A DNA stretch of 44,985 bases. Origin: an uncultured Lachnospiraceae bacterium. GTDB lineage: Bacteria; Bacillota; Clostridia; Lachnospirales; Lachnospiraceae. The stretch is from NCBI GenBank assembly GCA_900317555.1, contig ONHF01000023.1, positions 1 to 44,985 of the forward strand. The letters are read 5' to 3'. Under the pieces are notes generated by a model. The model was not told the DNA's origin, made no database searches, and saw only the letters and a program-made list of their open reading frames with translations. Position 1 is the first letter of the stretch. Each line of letters opens with the position of its first letter. Shown in pieces: positions 30,914 to 39,407 of this stretch. The position numbers and the translations under genes were made by a program.

Positions 30914-32311
30914 TTAAATGTTCCGGGAAGCGCGAGAACGGGGCCCGGCATATTTCTTCATTGCGTCCGTAAGCGCCTCCTCAAAGGTGGCTCTCGTTTT
31001 GAGACCCATCCCTCTCGCGTACCCCGGCTCCTGCGCACCCACAATATAAATCGCGCTTGTATTCATCTCCGCGATGTGTCCGCAGCTCATCATCGAGAAG
31101 CCATGGAACGGATGGAACGCGTTCGCGAAGCGGTACTTCCGTATATACTCTTCGTTTGTGGCAAAATACTCGCCAAGCCGGTTCATGTCCGGCAGCTGGT
31201 TCATCTGATCATGCTGGAATATATCATATAACTCCCGCAGATACGGCCAGCGGCTGTCATTGAAGAAACCATTGCATAAAGAAGAGCAGATGATGACACA
31301 GTGATCGCTCATCACCCGTTTGTATCGAAGCACCTGCGCGGACAGCGCCTGCATCATCATAATCGGATTGGTTCCCATGCCGTCACCGTAATGAAACTTC
31401 TGCGGCATGCCGAAGACAAGGATGTCGTACTTCTTTTCCGCCCAGTGAACATACGTCCTTTGATCCGCAAGCTTCCAGCTTTCCGGCATCATTTCCTTCG
31501 CGTAACCGGAATAGATCGCAATCTGTCTGCTTTTGGAATCGAGTACCGCATCGCAGCAGAAGAACGGATGCCCCATTTTCTCTTCCATATGCATTGAGAT
31601 TTCATCAAATTTATGACGCATCAAAGAACCGTTGTTGACAGGAGTGAAATCCGGCCGGTGCATGACTTCCGGGACATGATGACTTGCAATGCACTTCCAG
31701 TTTGTAATTCCGGTCGCGCTGTGCTTATAGCCGCCGCTGTAGCCGCCGTAAGGATTTCCCTGTACATGGCCGATCAGGATCGCAAGGTCCGCGTCGTAGA
31801 CAGCCTTATTCATCCAGACAGGGTCGCCGCGCTTTGTTTTGCCGAGGTCAATCATATTGTCCGGGTCCTCGGAATCATGACTTGTGATCTGACCTGTATG
31901 CCAGAACTCGTCAAAAAGCTCCGGTCCGAAGATCGCCTTCGCGTCCTGCTGCGTGCTTCTTGGATGCAGGCCGTTCGAAATGATGAACTGTATATCTTTT
32001 TTCTGTACGCCTGCTTCATATAAATCCTGCAGGATATACCTGCAGGCAAGTTTTCTGTGACTTGTCGTCTGCTCTCCGCCCTTGACGCGGTCCGGAATCA
32101 CAAAAACAACGCGGCTCCCCTTATGCACCAGTTCCTTTACGGGTGCCATGCCGATCGGGTGATCCAGACTTTCGCGGTATGCTCTTTCAAGCTGATCCCC
32201 GGGAATGTACGGCGGATCCGGTACAGTTACTCCCGGAACAAATATATCGGTCCAATCCGGAAGCTCTGCTCCCATTGTTCCGGCTCCGTATTCAAAATCC
32301 AGATATTTCAT
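30914..32311 (-). CDS. LarA-like nickel-pincer racemase/epimerase family protein (DUF2088)
   Basis: A 465-residue homologue of lactate racemase LarA. LarA carries a nickel pincer nucleotide covalently bound to a lysine and racemises 2-hydroxyacids by hydride transfer. Landmarks are FVIPDRVKGGEQTTSHRKLA (Arg and His region), ISNGLHPRST, and the cofactor-lysine block GGYSGGYKHSATGITN, where LarA has SGGRK. A histidine-rich ASHHVPEVMHR follows. The changed block and length indicate a different substrate from lactate. LarB, LarC and LarE, needed to make the cofactor, are not in this window. It is the last gene of the sugar operon, so a sugar acid or other C3-C6 hydroxyacid is likely. Confidence 0.8.
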   Translation of the reverse strand: MKYLDFEYGAGTMGAELPDWTDIFVPGVTVPDPPYIPGDQLERAYRESLDHPIGMAPVKELVHKGSRVVFVIPDRVKGGEQTTSHRKLACRYILQDLYEAGVQKKDIQFIISNGLHPRSTQQDAKAIFGPELFDEFWHTGQITSHDSEDPDNMIDLGKTKRGDPVWMNKAVYDADLAILIGHVQGNPYGGYSGGYKHSATGITNWKCIASHHVPEVMHRPDFTPVNNGSLMRHKFDEISMHMEEKMGHPFFCCDAVLDSKSRQIAIYSGYAKEMMPESWKLADQRTYVHWAEKKYDILVFGMPQKFHYGDGMGTNPIMMMQALSAQVLRYKRVMSDHCVIICSSLCNGFFNDSRWPYLRELYDIFQHDQMNQLPDMNRLGEYFATNEEYIRKYRFANAFHPFHGFSMMSCGHIAEMNTSAIYIVGAQEPGYARGMGLKTRATFEEALTDAMKKYAGPRSRASRNI

Positions 32312-32360
32312 AGTGGTATTTCCTCTCCCTGCTGCTTTTGCAAAACTGTCCCGGCGAAAT

Positions 32361-33287
32361 TTACTTCACGGCTCCGGCAAAACTCTCCCCGCGCAATTTC
32401 TCTGCTTTCCCCGGAGGCGAAATCTCAATTCCCTGTGTGCAGGTAAACGTCTCTCCGGGGCTTAGAGCAAGGATCGCCGTTTTCTTTTCAATGCTGCCGT
32501 CCGCATTGAAAAGATCCGGCAGCCCGTACCACGGTTCGATGCAGACAAACGGCACATCCGCGCGGTTCGACCACACGAGAAGATACGGGAAAGCTTTCAT
32601 ATGGACACGTACGTACTCATGCGTCACTGTATTGAAAAGCTCCATATAGGAAGACTTCGGATGATCCAGAATCAGCGTATCCGGGAAGGTTCCACCGGCA
32701 GCCGGAATTCTGTTTTCTGCTGCATGCAGCGGGCTTTTCGTGCCTGTTATAAGACCGTCATTTGTTTTGTCATAACACAGCGGATTCTCCGCATCAGCGA
32801 AACGCAGTACGCAGTCGGAAGCGCTGCCCGTCCTGCCCGGAGGACAGAAAAATCCTGTGTGGAAGCCAATCGAGAAGTACATGGTTTCACTGCCGGTATT
32901 TCTGACGAGGGCTGTCTGGTCCAGCCTTCTCCCTGCAAGCTGATATGTAATCTCCAGTTCGTAATGATACGGATAGATTTCTTCCGTTGTCTCATTTCCC
33001 GTAAAGCGAAGGCGCAGGTGCTCCGCATCCGCGCTTATTACTTCATGTTCATAGTCGCGTGCGAAGCCGTGCATCGGTATCTGACGGTCTTTTCCGGCGA
33101 TCCGTATTTTACCTTCTTTCAAAGCTCCCGTGACGGGAAACAGGATCGGCGCGCGCCTCGGCCAGATTTCTTTATCACCCTGCCAGAGAAACTCTCTGTC
33201 ATCCTCTCTTCTTTTCAGGCTCCAGAGCTCCGCTCCCATTGTATTGACTGCTGCCGCGATGTAATCGTTATAAAGTATTTCCAGCAT
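32361..33287 (-). CDS. Aldose 1-epimerase-family mutarotase (LacX-like)
   Basis: A 308-residue beta-sandwich protein of the galactose mutarotase superfamily that interconverts alpha and beta anomers. It has the conserved ELWSLKRREDDREFLWQGD, APILFPVTGALKEGKIRIAG, the catalytic-type histidines in IPMHGFARD and IGFHTGF, and the acidic VCIEPWYGLPD near the C-terminus. It resembles the LacX branch, whose substrates are poorly known. The start follows GAGGAAG. In this operon it would feed the correct anomer to the isomerase. Confidence 0.85.
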   Translation of the reverse strand: MLEILYNDYIAAAVNTMGAELWSLKRREDDREFLWQGDKEIWPRRAPILFPVTGALKEGKIRIAGKDRQIPMHGFARDYEHEVISADAEHLRLRFTGNETTEEIYPYHYELEITYQLAGRRLDQTALVRNTGSETMYFSIGFHTGFFCPPGRTGSASDCVLRFADAENPLCYDKTNDGLITGTKSPLHAAENRIPAAGGTFPDTLILDHPKSSYMELFNTVTHEYVRVHMKAFPYLLVWSNRADVPFVCIEPWYGLPDLFNADGSIEKKTAILALSPGETFTCTQGIEISPPGKAEKLRGESFAGAVK

Positions 33288-33314
33288 GGATTCTTCCTCG
33301 TGCTTTTTGTTCTT

Positions 33315-34478
33315 TCAGTCAAAACGGAAAAACGGCTCGAACGGCTCTCCCAGAAGCGGCGAAAGCCACTTGCAGAACGCCTCGTTCATACCGTTGCCTC
33401 TTGCGTTTATAAAGCGCTCCGGCACTTTGTTTTCATACATCATAACGTCTTCGATCGGAATACGGATCGGATCAACATGGTATCTTTCTCCCGGTGCCCT
33501 GCGAAATCCGATCATGAAGCCGGTATCGCCCTGCAGGACCGCCCGAACGGCTTCCTGCCCGGCGAGAATAGCTTCTTCCCGGTCCACACAGGACTGATAC
33601 TCGATGCCTGCTCTTCCCGCAATGCCGGGCTTTTCGCTTCTGGCCTTATAACCCAGTCTGCGGATGACAAGCTCCGCAAGATGCGCGCTGACATCGCCAT
33701 AGTACACGCTTCTGCCGGTCTGATAAATCGGTTTTACAATCGGCTCTCCATCGTCTCCGCGAAGGCCTTCGCTGCAGACAACAACCGCGCAGCGGTTCCG
33801 GTCTATGCATTTTTGCACATCCTCCAGAAACTCCTCTTCATGGAACGGCCGTTCCGGAAGATAGACAAGATCAGGTCCGTACCCTTTATCCCTTGCAAGC
33901 ACGGAAGCCGCTGTAATCCAGCCGGCATTTCTGCCCATCGCTTCGACAACACTTACATGGATCGGAAGCGCGTGTACATCTTCCGCGATATTGGCTGTTG
34001 TAGACGCAATGTAGCGTGCTGCGCTCGGGTATCCCGGCGCGTGATCCGTAACCGCAAGATCATTGTCAATGGTTTTGGGAATGCCGCCGACACAGATCTC
34101 CAGTCCTTCGTCCCTGCAGGCATGATAAATTTTCCCGCAGGTATCCATACTTCCGTTGCCGCCGTTAAAAAGGACATACCGGATTTTATATTTTCCAAGG
34201 ATCCGCGCGATCATTTTATAATCTTCCGGCTCCAGCTGATCGCGGCTGCTGCCGATGACAGATGCGGGCGTTACGGGAAGCAGGCGTCGCTTTTCCTCCG
34301 GTATCTGCAAAAGGTCGCGGAACCGTTCTTTCAGGATCGCGCCTGAGCCGCCTATCGCGGCATACACATGCCCGATCTCACCATGCTGCCCGGCCTCTTT
34401 GATAACGCCGTAAACCGAAGCGTTCATGACCGCAGTCGGCGCACCGCCATGGACAAGAAGCAGATTCTGCTCTTTCAC
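33315..34478 (-). CDS. Phosphofructokinase-family kinase (PPi-type, mixed active site)
   Basis: A 387-residue member of the PfkA superfamily, group with PPi-dependent and atypical enzymes. Fold motifs: HGGAPTAVMNAS, GSSRDQLEPED, the phosphoryl site PKTIDNDLAVTDHAPGYPSA, and EAMGRNAGW. The lysine of PKTIDND favours PPi or atypical donors over the ATP enzyme's PGTIDND. The other diagnostic site reads GGNGSMDT: glycine as in ATP enzymes, and Asn replacing the Asp that helps bind magnesium. Phosphoryl donor and sugar are therefore uncertain. It starts with GTG after AGGAGGAG. Its place between isomerase and mutarotase, with an aldolase in the operon, suggests phosphorylation of a ketose phosphate or unusual ketose. 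Confidence 0.85.
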   Translation of the reverse strand: MKEQNLLLVHGGAPTAVMNASVYGVIKEAGQHGEIGHVYAAIGGSGAILKERFRDLLQIPEEKRRLLPVTPASVIGSSRDQLEPEDYKMIARILGKYKIRYVLFNGGNGSMDTCGKIYHACRDEGLEICVGGIPKTIDNDLAVTDHAPGYPSAARYIASTTANIAEDVHALPIHVSVVEAMGRNAGWITAASVLARDKGYGPDLVYLPERPFHEEEFLEDVQKCIDRNRCAVVVCSEGLRGDDGEPIVKPIYQTGRSVYYGDVSAHLAELVIRRLGYKARSEKPGIAGRAGIEYQSCVDREEAILAGQEAVRAVLQGDTGFMIGFRRAPGERYHVDPIRIPIEDVMMYENKVPERFINARGNGMNEAFCKWLSPLLGEPFEPFFRFD

Positions 34479-34490
34479 GAATTTCTCCTC

Positions 34491-35837
34491 CTAGAGTTCT
34501 ACTACGGGAATGCCAAGAATCCCTGCAATCATCCGAAGATCCTCTGCAATATCGGACCAGACAAGCGCATAGTGATGACTCATGCCCGTCTCTTCGATAT
34601 GATCTACGAGTGTGGTTACCGGCGTATTTGTTTTGACATTAACCATGCACCCTCTCGTGTTTCTCTTCGTCGGCACGGCAGTGCCCGGAAGCAGAAACAG
34701 CCGATACTGTCCGTCAATGTTCGAAAAGCGTGCTGCCGTCACGACTCCGCTCTTTAATGAACACCAGAATGCGGATCCCTGTCCTGCCAGAGGATGGTCT
34801 GCAAGTACAACACCGTCTTCTTTATCATGCAGGCTCGGCGCACCGTTCCCGCAATGCCAGAATGTCACTGTGTTCTCCTCTTCCGAAAGGTTGATGAGAT
34901 CCGCAATAAAGGTCACTTTTCCGGTCAAAACATGTTCAAGATACGCCGTGATGCCTGCATCCACATCACCTTCACAGGTGATATGAATTCCCTCATCCGC
35001 AAGGCGCCCGAGCACGGCGCAGGGCTGCGTCTTCGCGTTTCCCATTTCCGGCCAGCACTTGATCGTGGAATAGGCGTAGCCAAGTGCCGGATATATTTTT
35101 TTCAGGGCAAGATACAGCCGGCAGTGGTTTTCAAGGTGTCCGGGCGGCATGAGAGAAGTGTCCCAGAGAGACATGACATGCTGTTCCTCCTTTGTCACCT
35201 CCTCTTCCGGTATCTCTTTCATCTGATCAAACAGGACTTTAAGCTCCGTCTCCTCCAGACGGATTCCGAACGTCTTCCGCAGGAGTACTTCATCGGAGGC
35301 GCAGTTGTAAAAAGCGGTCGGCCGATAGCCGAACAGGCCGAACGTCGTTCCCCTGAGCGCGTGTACTGCTGAATAGGCGCGGACAATCTTCCGGATTTTA
35401 TCTGTGGCTTTTGTGTCATCACAGTTGCCGTACACGATATAGTGCGGCGCCTGCAGGCGGCGCAGACTTGCTCCGTTCATCGAAGCGCAGCACAGTCCGT
35501 TTGCGTACATTCTTTCATCGCGGTCCCATGCGTCCTCTTTCGGCGCCCAGAGAATAACCGGAACCCGCAGCTGCTCATAAATTCCGCAGCAGATGTCATC
35601 TCCGGTGAAGGCGCCGATTATCTGTATAACGAGATCCACCGCGCTTTTCCGGAAGATTTCGACGGCCTCCAAAAGCTCTGCCTGACTTCCGACAATCTTT
35701 TCAAAGACGCATACCTTGGTATCTCCGAGATTTTTTCTGCACCAGTCTCCATAGAGCCGGAGTCTTTTTTCCGGAAGCTCTCGCGGCCACCTTCCGGAGC
35801 AGGATGTGATAACACCAATGTGAAGTTTGTTTTCCAT
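34491..35837 (-). CDS. L-fucose/L-arabinose isomerase-like protein
   Basis: A 448-residue protein of the fucose/arabinose isomerase-like fold, which interconverts aldoses and ketoses with a divalent metal. It begins IGVITSCSGRWPRELPEKRL with a Rossmann-like first domain (AVDLVIQIIGAFTGDDICCG). Later come FGLFGYRPTAFYNCASDEVL, the probable metal-site region CWPEMGNAKTQPCAVLGRLA with CEGDVDAGITAYLEHVLTG, and a late TFWHCGNGAPS histidine. It is shorter and more divergent than true FucI, so the substrate is not predictable. Isomerisation of the imported aldose before the kinase step is inferred. Confidence 0.8.
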   Translation of the reverse strand: MENKLHIGVITSCSGRWPRELPEKRLRLYGDWCRKNLGDTKVCVFEKIVGSQAELLEAVEIFRKSAVDLVIQIIGAFTGDDICCGIYEQLRVPVILWAPKEDAWDRDERMYANGLCCASMNGASLRRLQAPHYIVYGNCDDTKATDKIRKIVRAYSAVHALRGTTFGLFGYRPTAFYNCASDEVLLRKTFGIRLEETELKVLFDQMKEIPEEEVTKEEQHVMSLWDTSLMPPGHLENHCRLYLALKKIYPALGYAYSTIKCWPEMGNAKTQPCAVLGRLADEGIHITCEGDVDAGITAYLEHVLTGKVTFIADLINLSEEENTVTFWHCGNGAPSLHDKEDGVVLADHPLAGQGSAFWCSLKSGVVTAARFSNIDGQYRLFLLPGTAVPTKRNTRGCMVNVKTNTPVTTLVDHIEETGMSHHYALVWSDIAEDLRMIAGILGIPVVEL

Positions 35838-35862
35838 CGTCTTCTTCCTCCCGAAGCTCCAG

Positions 35863-36918
35863 TCACTTCAGCACGATCGCCTGTGTCAAATGCCGCGGAG
35901 AATCGGCGTTAATGCCTTTTTTGAGAGAGATATAATAACCAAGGAACTGTCCGATAAATCCCATCATCGCAGCCGCCTGATATTCGCTGTAAGAAGGATT
36001 CGTCGCCAGGTGATAGCGAAGGCCTTTCATATTGTCCGTATGCGGACCGATGCCGCAGGTTACACCGGAAAAGCTCTGCATCTGCTCCATCAGCGCTTCA
36101 TCGGTCTTCTCTGTTTTTTCATTTGAAAGCAGAATCAACAGGGTGTTCTCATCCACCAGGCTCATCGGGCCGTGCCGGTACTCCATCGAATAATATGCCT
36201 CGCTGTTGGAGATGCCCATCTCCTTCATCTTGTTCATGCATTCGTTGCTGATTCCGTAATACGCGCCCTGTCCGAGCGTAATGAAAAGATTCAGATCCGG
36301 ATTCTCGCGTACGATCTTTTCGGCGAGCGCGTCACACTCTTTCAGCATCTTGCCGGCTTCCTCCCGGTAACCGGCCATCTCTTTGATCCATTCCTCATGT
36401 CCCGATACATGCATGCTCAGAATCTGCGCAAGGAAAATCATTGCCGTAAAGCTTCTTGTCATGATGACGCTGTCTTCCGCTGTGTCGGGTGCCAGAACAT
36501 AATGTTCGTTGTACAGGCGGCTGTCTTTATCGCAGGTAATCGCAAGACTCGTTACTCCCGGCAGCTCATGCACCCGGTCAATGGCTTTCCTGACTTCTGT
36601 CGTGTAACTTTTCCGGGTAATCGGCAGTACCAGCGTCTTCTTCCCCTTGATATAGTTTTCCGGGAAAAACAAAAGCTCGCTGCAAGGTACCGCCTCTGCC
36701 GGCGTGCTGTTCATGGCCCTCCAGAGATAAGCGGAGGTCTGCGCGAGATACAGGCTTGTCCCGCAGCCTGTAAAAATCAGCTGATCATATTTCTCGCTGA
36801 AGACCTCATCCAGCGTTGCCTCTATCTCCGGAAGGGTATTCAGTATCGCCTGAAAAGAATCCGGCTGACCGTAGATTTCATGATAGGTCAGCGTGCTGTT
36901 TTTCATTGTATGATTCAT
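35863..36918 (-). CDS. Double SIS-domain sugar isomerase/deglycase-like protein
   Basis: A 351-residue protein with two sugar-isomerase (SIS) domains, like the isomerase half of GlmS and like AgaS and FrlB. The first domain has QLIFTGCGTSLYLAQTSAYL and LVLPITRKSYTTEVRKAID, the second FITLGQGAYYGISNECMNKM then SEAYYSMEYRHGPMSLVDEN; the latter is the GlmS-type EYRHGP signature. Relatives deaminate or deglycate amino-sugar phosphates or fructosamine phosphates. Where this family binds with SGET-type loops, the sequence here reads TRKSYTTE, so ligand binding may differ. Its presence suggests the operon handles an N-substituted or amino sugar. Confidence 0.83.
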   Translation of the reverse strand: MNHTMKNSTLTYHEIYGQPDSFQAILNTLPEIEATLDEVFSEKYDQLIFTGCGTSLYLAQTSAYLWRAMNSTPAEAVPCSELLFFPENYIKGKKTLVLPITRKSYTTEVRKAIDRVHELPGVTSLAITCDKDSRLYNEHYVLAPDTAEDSVIMTRSFTAMIFLAQILSMHVSGHEEWIKEMAGYREEAGKMLKECDALAEKIVRENPDLNLFITLGQGAYYGISNECMNKMKEMGISNSEAYYSMEYRHGPMSLVDENTLLILLSNEKTEKTDEALMEQMQSFSGVTCGIGPHTDNMKGLRYHLATNPSYSEYQAAAMMGFIGQFLGYYISLKKGINADSPRHLTQAIVLK

Positions 36919-36939
36919 TATTCTGTCTCTCTTTCGAAT

Positions 36940-37668
36940 TTATGTAAATAACATATAGATGCCCGCAAAGATCATGAATACATAGACAACCTTGCGGAAC
37001 GTTTCCTGTCTGATCCTTTGGAAAACCGCCATTCCTGCCGCTGTTCCGGCGCCAAGACCGAGCAGCGCGAAAAGGCTGAATATCCACACTTCTTTTGTCA
37101 GGTGCCCCATGAGCAGGTGGGTGAAGAAAAGATACAGCGTTGAAAGGAAAAAATACATCTGCAGCGTCGCCGTATACTCCTCCTTGGAATCTGTAACTCC
37201 AAGGAAGTACAACACCATCGGCGGTCCGCCAATGCTCATCATGCCTCCCATGATGCCGCTCATCATACCGGCGGCCAATCCCGCTGCCGGAAGGCTGCGG
37301 GGCTTTCTCTGTGTCCGCTTCCGCATCATGCGGACCGAAAGCAGAATAAGACAGCTCCCCAGAATCTTCCGGAGCAGCTGCTCCGGTGCTTCCGCCTGAA
37401 TGCGGATGCCGATGTAACCGAATATCGCGCTAACCAGCATCGGCAGAGCGATTAATTTCCAGCGGATACTTTTCCTGTACCGCAGCGCTATGACGCAGAC
37501 CATGACAGAGGATGTGAACACTTCGATCACGGCTGCGGTCTGTATCTTCAATATCAGCGGCAAAACAGACATCACCACAATCGCATACCCGAACCCGCCG
37601 ACCGCCTGAATGAAACTTCCCGCGAATGCCGCCGTCATAACGATTGCCATGATGCTGCCGTGCTGCAT
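36940..37668 (-). CDS. TauE/SafE-family membrane transporter
   Basis: A 242-residue integral membrane protein with about seven or eight membrane segments. It has the two glycine-rich repeats of the family: AAFAGSFIQAVGGFGYAIVV near the N-terminus and GLAAGMMSGIMGGMMSIGGP in the middle. The family exports sulfite, sulfoacetate and other small organic anions and is often linked to organosulfonate metabolism. It sits inside the sugar operon between the aldolase and SIS genes with gaps of 12 and 21 bp, so it probably exports an end product of the pathway. Confidence 0.88.
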   Translation of the reverse strand: MQHGSIMAIVMTAAFAGSFIQAVGGFGYAIVVMSVLPLILKIQTAAVIEVFTSSVMVCVIALRYRKSIRWKLIALPMLVSAIFGYIGIRIQAEAPEQLLRKILGSCLILLSVRMMRKRTQRKPRSLPAAGLAAGMMSGIMGGMMSIGGPPMVLYFLGVTDSKEEYTATLQMYFFLSTLYLFFTHLLMGHLTKEVWIFSLFALLGLGAGTAAGMAVFQRIRQETFRKVVYVFMIFAGIYMLFT

Positions 37669-37680
37669 ATGTTTTCCCTT

Positions 37681-38535
37681 CTACCGCGCTTTTCCGGCAG
37701 AACCGGAAAGCTCTATGATTTTCTTGATATCCTCGCAAAGAGCATTGGAGGCGTACTGGCTCAGAAGCCAGCTGTGCCCTTTGTGATCGAGGTTTTGAAG
37801 CGCCTCCTGATAGTGCTGCACATACTTATAACGGATTTCCGTTCCGAAATTGATCTTTGCTACGCCAAGGCTGATCGCGTCTTTGATAACCGACTCGTCC
37901 ATCCCGGTACAGCCGTGCAGAACCAGAGGAATATCCGTGAACTTCCGCACATTTTCCAGCACGTCCAGATGAATGTCCGGCTTTCCGTGATAATAGCCAT
38001 GTGCGTTTCCGATCCCGATCGCAAGTGTGTCAGGCCGGCACAGGCCAAGAAATTCCCGGACCATTTCGGGGTCTGCGATATTCTTGTTCTCCTGCGGCAC
38101 ACCGTTGTCCAGCCGCTGCAATTCGCCGATCTCCGCTTCGACCGGTACGCCAAAACATTTCGCGACTTTGATCACTTCATTCGTAACGTCTGCATTTTCT
38201 TTGACCGGAAGCATTGAACCGTCAATCATCACGCTGGTAAAGCCGAGTTTCAGTGCGCCCATACAGGTCGCGAAGTCAGCCCCGTGGTCCAGATGGATGG
38301 AGCAGGGAACCGACACTTTACCCGCGCACCATTTCGCGACATTGACAAAGAAATCATTACCCGAAAAAGCACCGGTCGAAACATAATGCGCAAGTATAAT
38401 CGGACTTTCCATCTCCTGCGCCGCCTTGCAGCATGCCATGATAATATCGTAGTTCCCTCCCTGCGTATTGATTGCAGGGATCGCGTAGCCCTCCCGCGAA
38501 GCTTTTTGAAGATTTGCTAAATTTGTAGTCAGCAT
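37681..38535 (-). CDS. Class II fructose/tagatose-bisphosphate aldolase-family protein
   Basis: A 284-residue zinc aldolase that splits a ketose (bis)phosphate into DHAP and an aldehyde. Zinc and catalytic motifs are SIHLDHGAD (His, catalytic Asp), VEAEIGELQ, GIGNAHGYYHGKPDIHLDVL (His) and PLVLHGCTGMDE (His). The closest well-known relatives are GatY/KbaY and Fba. Its neighbours are the ABC permease genes upstream and the TauE/SafE gene downstream. With the kinase-like gene in the same operon it probably cleaves the phosphorylated pathway intermediate. Confidence 0.9.
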   Translation of the reverse strand: MLTTNLANLQKASREGYAIPAINTQGGNYDIIMACCKAAQEMESPIILAHYVSTGAFSGNDFFVNVAKWCAGKVSVPCSIHLDHGADFATCMGALKLGFTSVMIDGSMLPVKENADVTNEVIKVAKCFGVPVEAEIGELQRLDNGVPQENKNIADPEMVREFLGLCRPDTLAIGIGNAHGYYHGKPDIHLDVLENVRKFTDIPLVLHGCTGMDESVIKDAISLGVAKINFGTEIRYKYVQHYQEALQNLDHKGHSWLLSQYASNALCEDIKKIIELSGSAGKAR

Positions 38536-38555
38536 TTTCTGTCCTTTCTTAATTC

Positions 38556-39395
38556 TTACCCCTTCACGGCACCGGCCACAAGCCCCTTGATCATATACTT
38601 CTGGAAGAAGAAAAATATCAGGATCATCGGCAGCATCGCGACTACGGAAATTGTATTGACAAGTGACCAGTCATACGAGAGTTCTCCCAGATACCGGAGT
38701 GCGACACCCGTAGACAAGGTGCGCAGTGAATCGCTCTGAATCAGCGTCGCGCAGTGAAGATAGTCATCCCAGGTCATCAGAAACGCATAGATGAGTACGC
38801 TGACAAGTCCGGGTTTTACGAGAGGAAGTACCACGCTCGTCATCGTCTGTATTCTGGAGGCGCCGTCAATTTTGGCTGCCTCCTCAATATCCACGGGGAT
38901 GCTGTCAAAAAAGCTGCTCATCAGCATCGTTGTAAACGGAACCATTGCAGCAATGAGGGCAAGAATCAATCCCGTGAGTGTATTCAGAAGATGCACTTTC
39001 CCGAGAAGCCCGTACAACGAAATCATCCTCGATACGACCGGAAACATCTGGCTCGCGTACAGCACGCCGGAAACCACACTGTTCCAGTGATAGTGGAACC
39101 TCGAAAGTGCATATCCGGCGAGTATGGCGCAGAAGGTTGTAACTAGCGCGGTGATACCGCTGACGATAAAGTTATTCCGATAATATATGAAGAACTCCGC
39201 ATTCTGCCGGAACAACTTTACGTAAGACTGCACGGACGGGTTCTTCGCAATCATGGTCGGCGGATACATGTAAGCTTCCATGTTTGATTTGAAGCTGGTC
39301 AGGATCACCCAGTACAGCGGAAACATCAGAAATAACATGATGATGACCAGCACAAGGTATTTGAGGATTCTGGAAGCGGTTCTTTTCTTTTTCAT
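38556..39395 (-). CDS. Carbohydrate ABC transporter permease (MalG-type), cluster 2
   Basis: A 279-residue inner-membrane permease with six predicted membrane segments. The EAA coupling loop is EEAAKIDGASRIQTMTSVVL, and the protein ends FFQKYMIKGLVAGAVKG, as usual for the family. It starts 12 bp after the partner permease gene with a strong AGGGGG site. As in cluster 1, no ATPase gene accompanies it. Confidence 0.92.
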   Translation of the reverse strand: MKKKRTASRILKYLVLVIIMLFLMFPLYWVILTSFKSNMEAYMYPPTMIAKNPSVQSYVKLFRQNAEFFIYYRNNFIVSGITALVTTFCAILAGYALSRFHYHWNSVVSGVLYASQMFPVVSRMISLYGLLGKVHLLNTLTGLILALIAAMVPFTTMLMSSFFDSIPVDIEEAAKIDGASRIQTMTSVVLPLVKPGLVSVLIYAFLMTWDDYLHCATLIQSDSLRTLSTGVALRYLGELSYDWSLVNTISVVAMLPMILIFFFFQKYMIKGLVAGAVKG

Positions 39396-39407
39396 TCCCT
39401 GTTCCCC

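Noticed and set aside
32601-34346. Long plus-strand frame opposite the mutarotase and PFK genes
   Set aside because: It runs across two real genes on the other strand and shows no family similarity.
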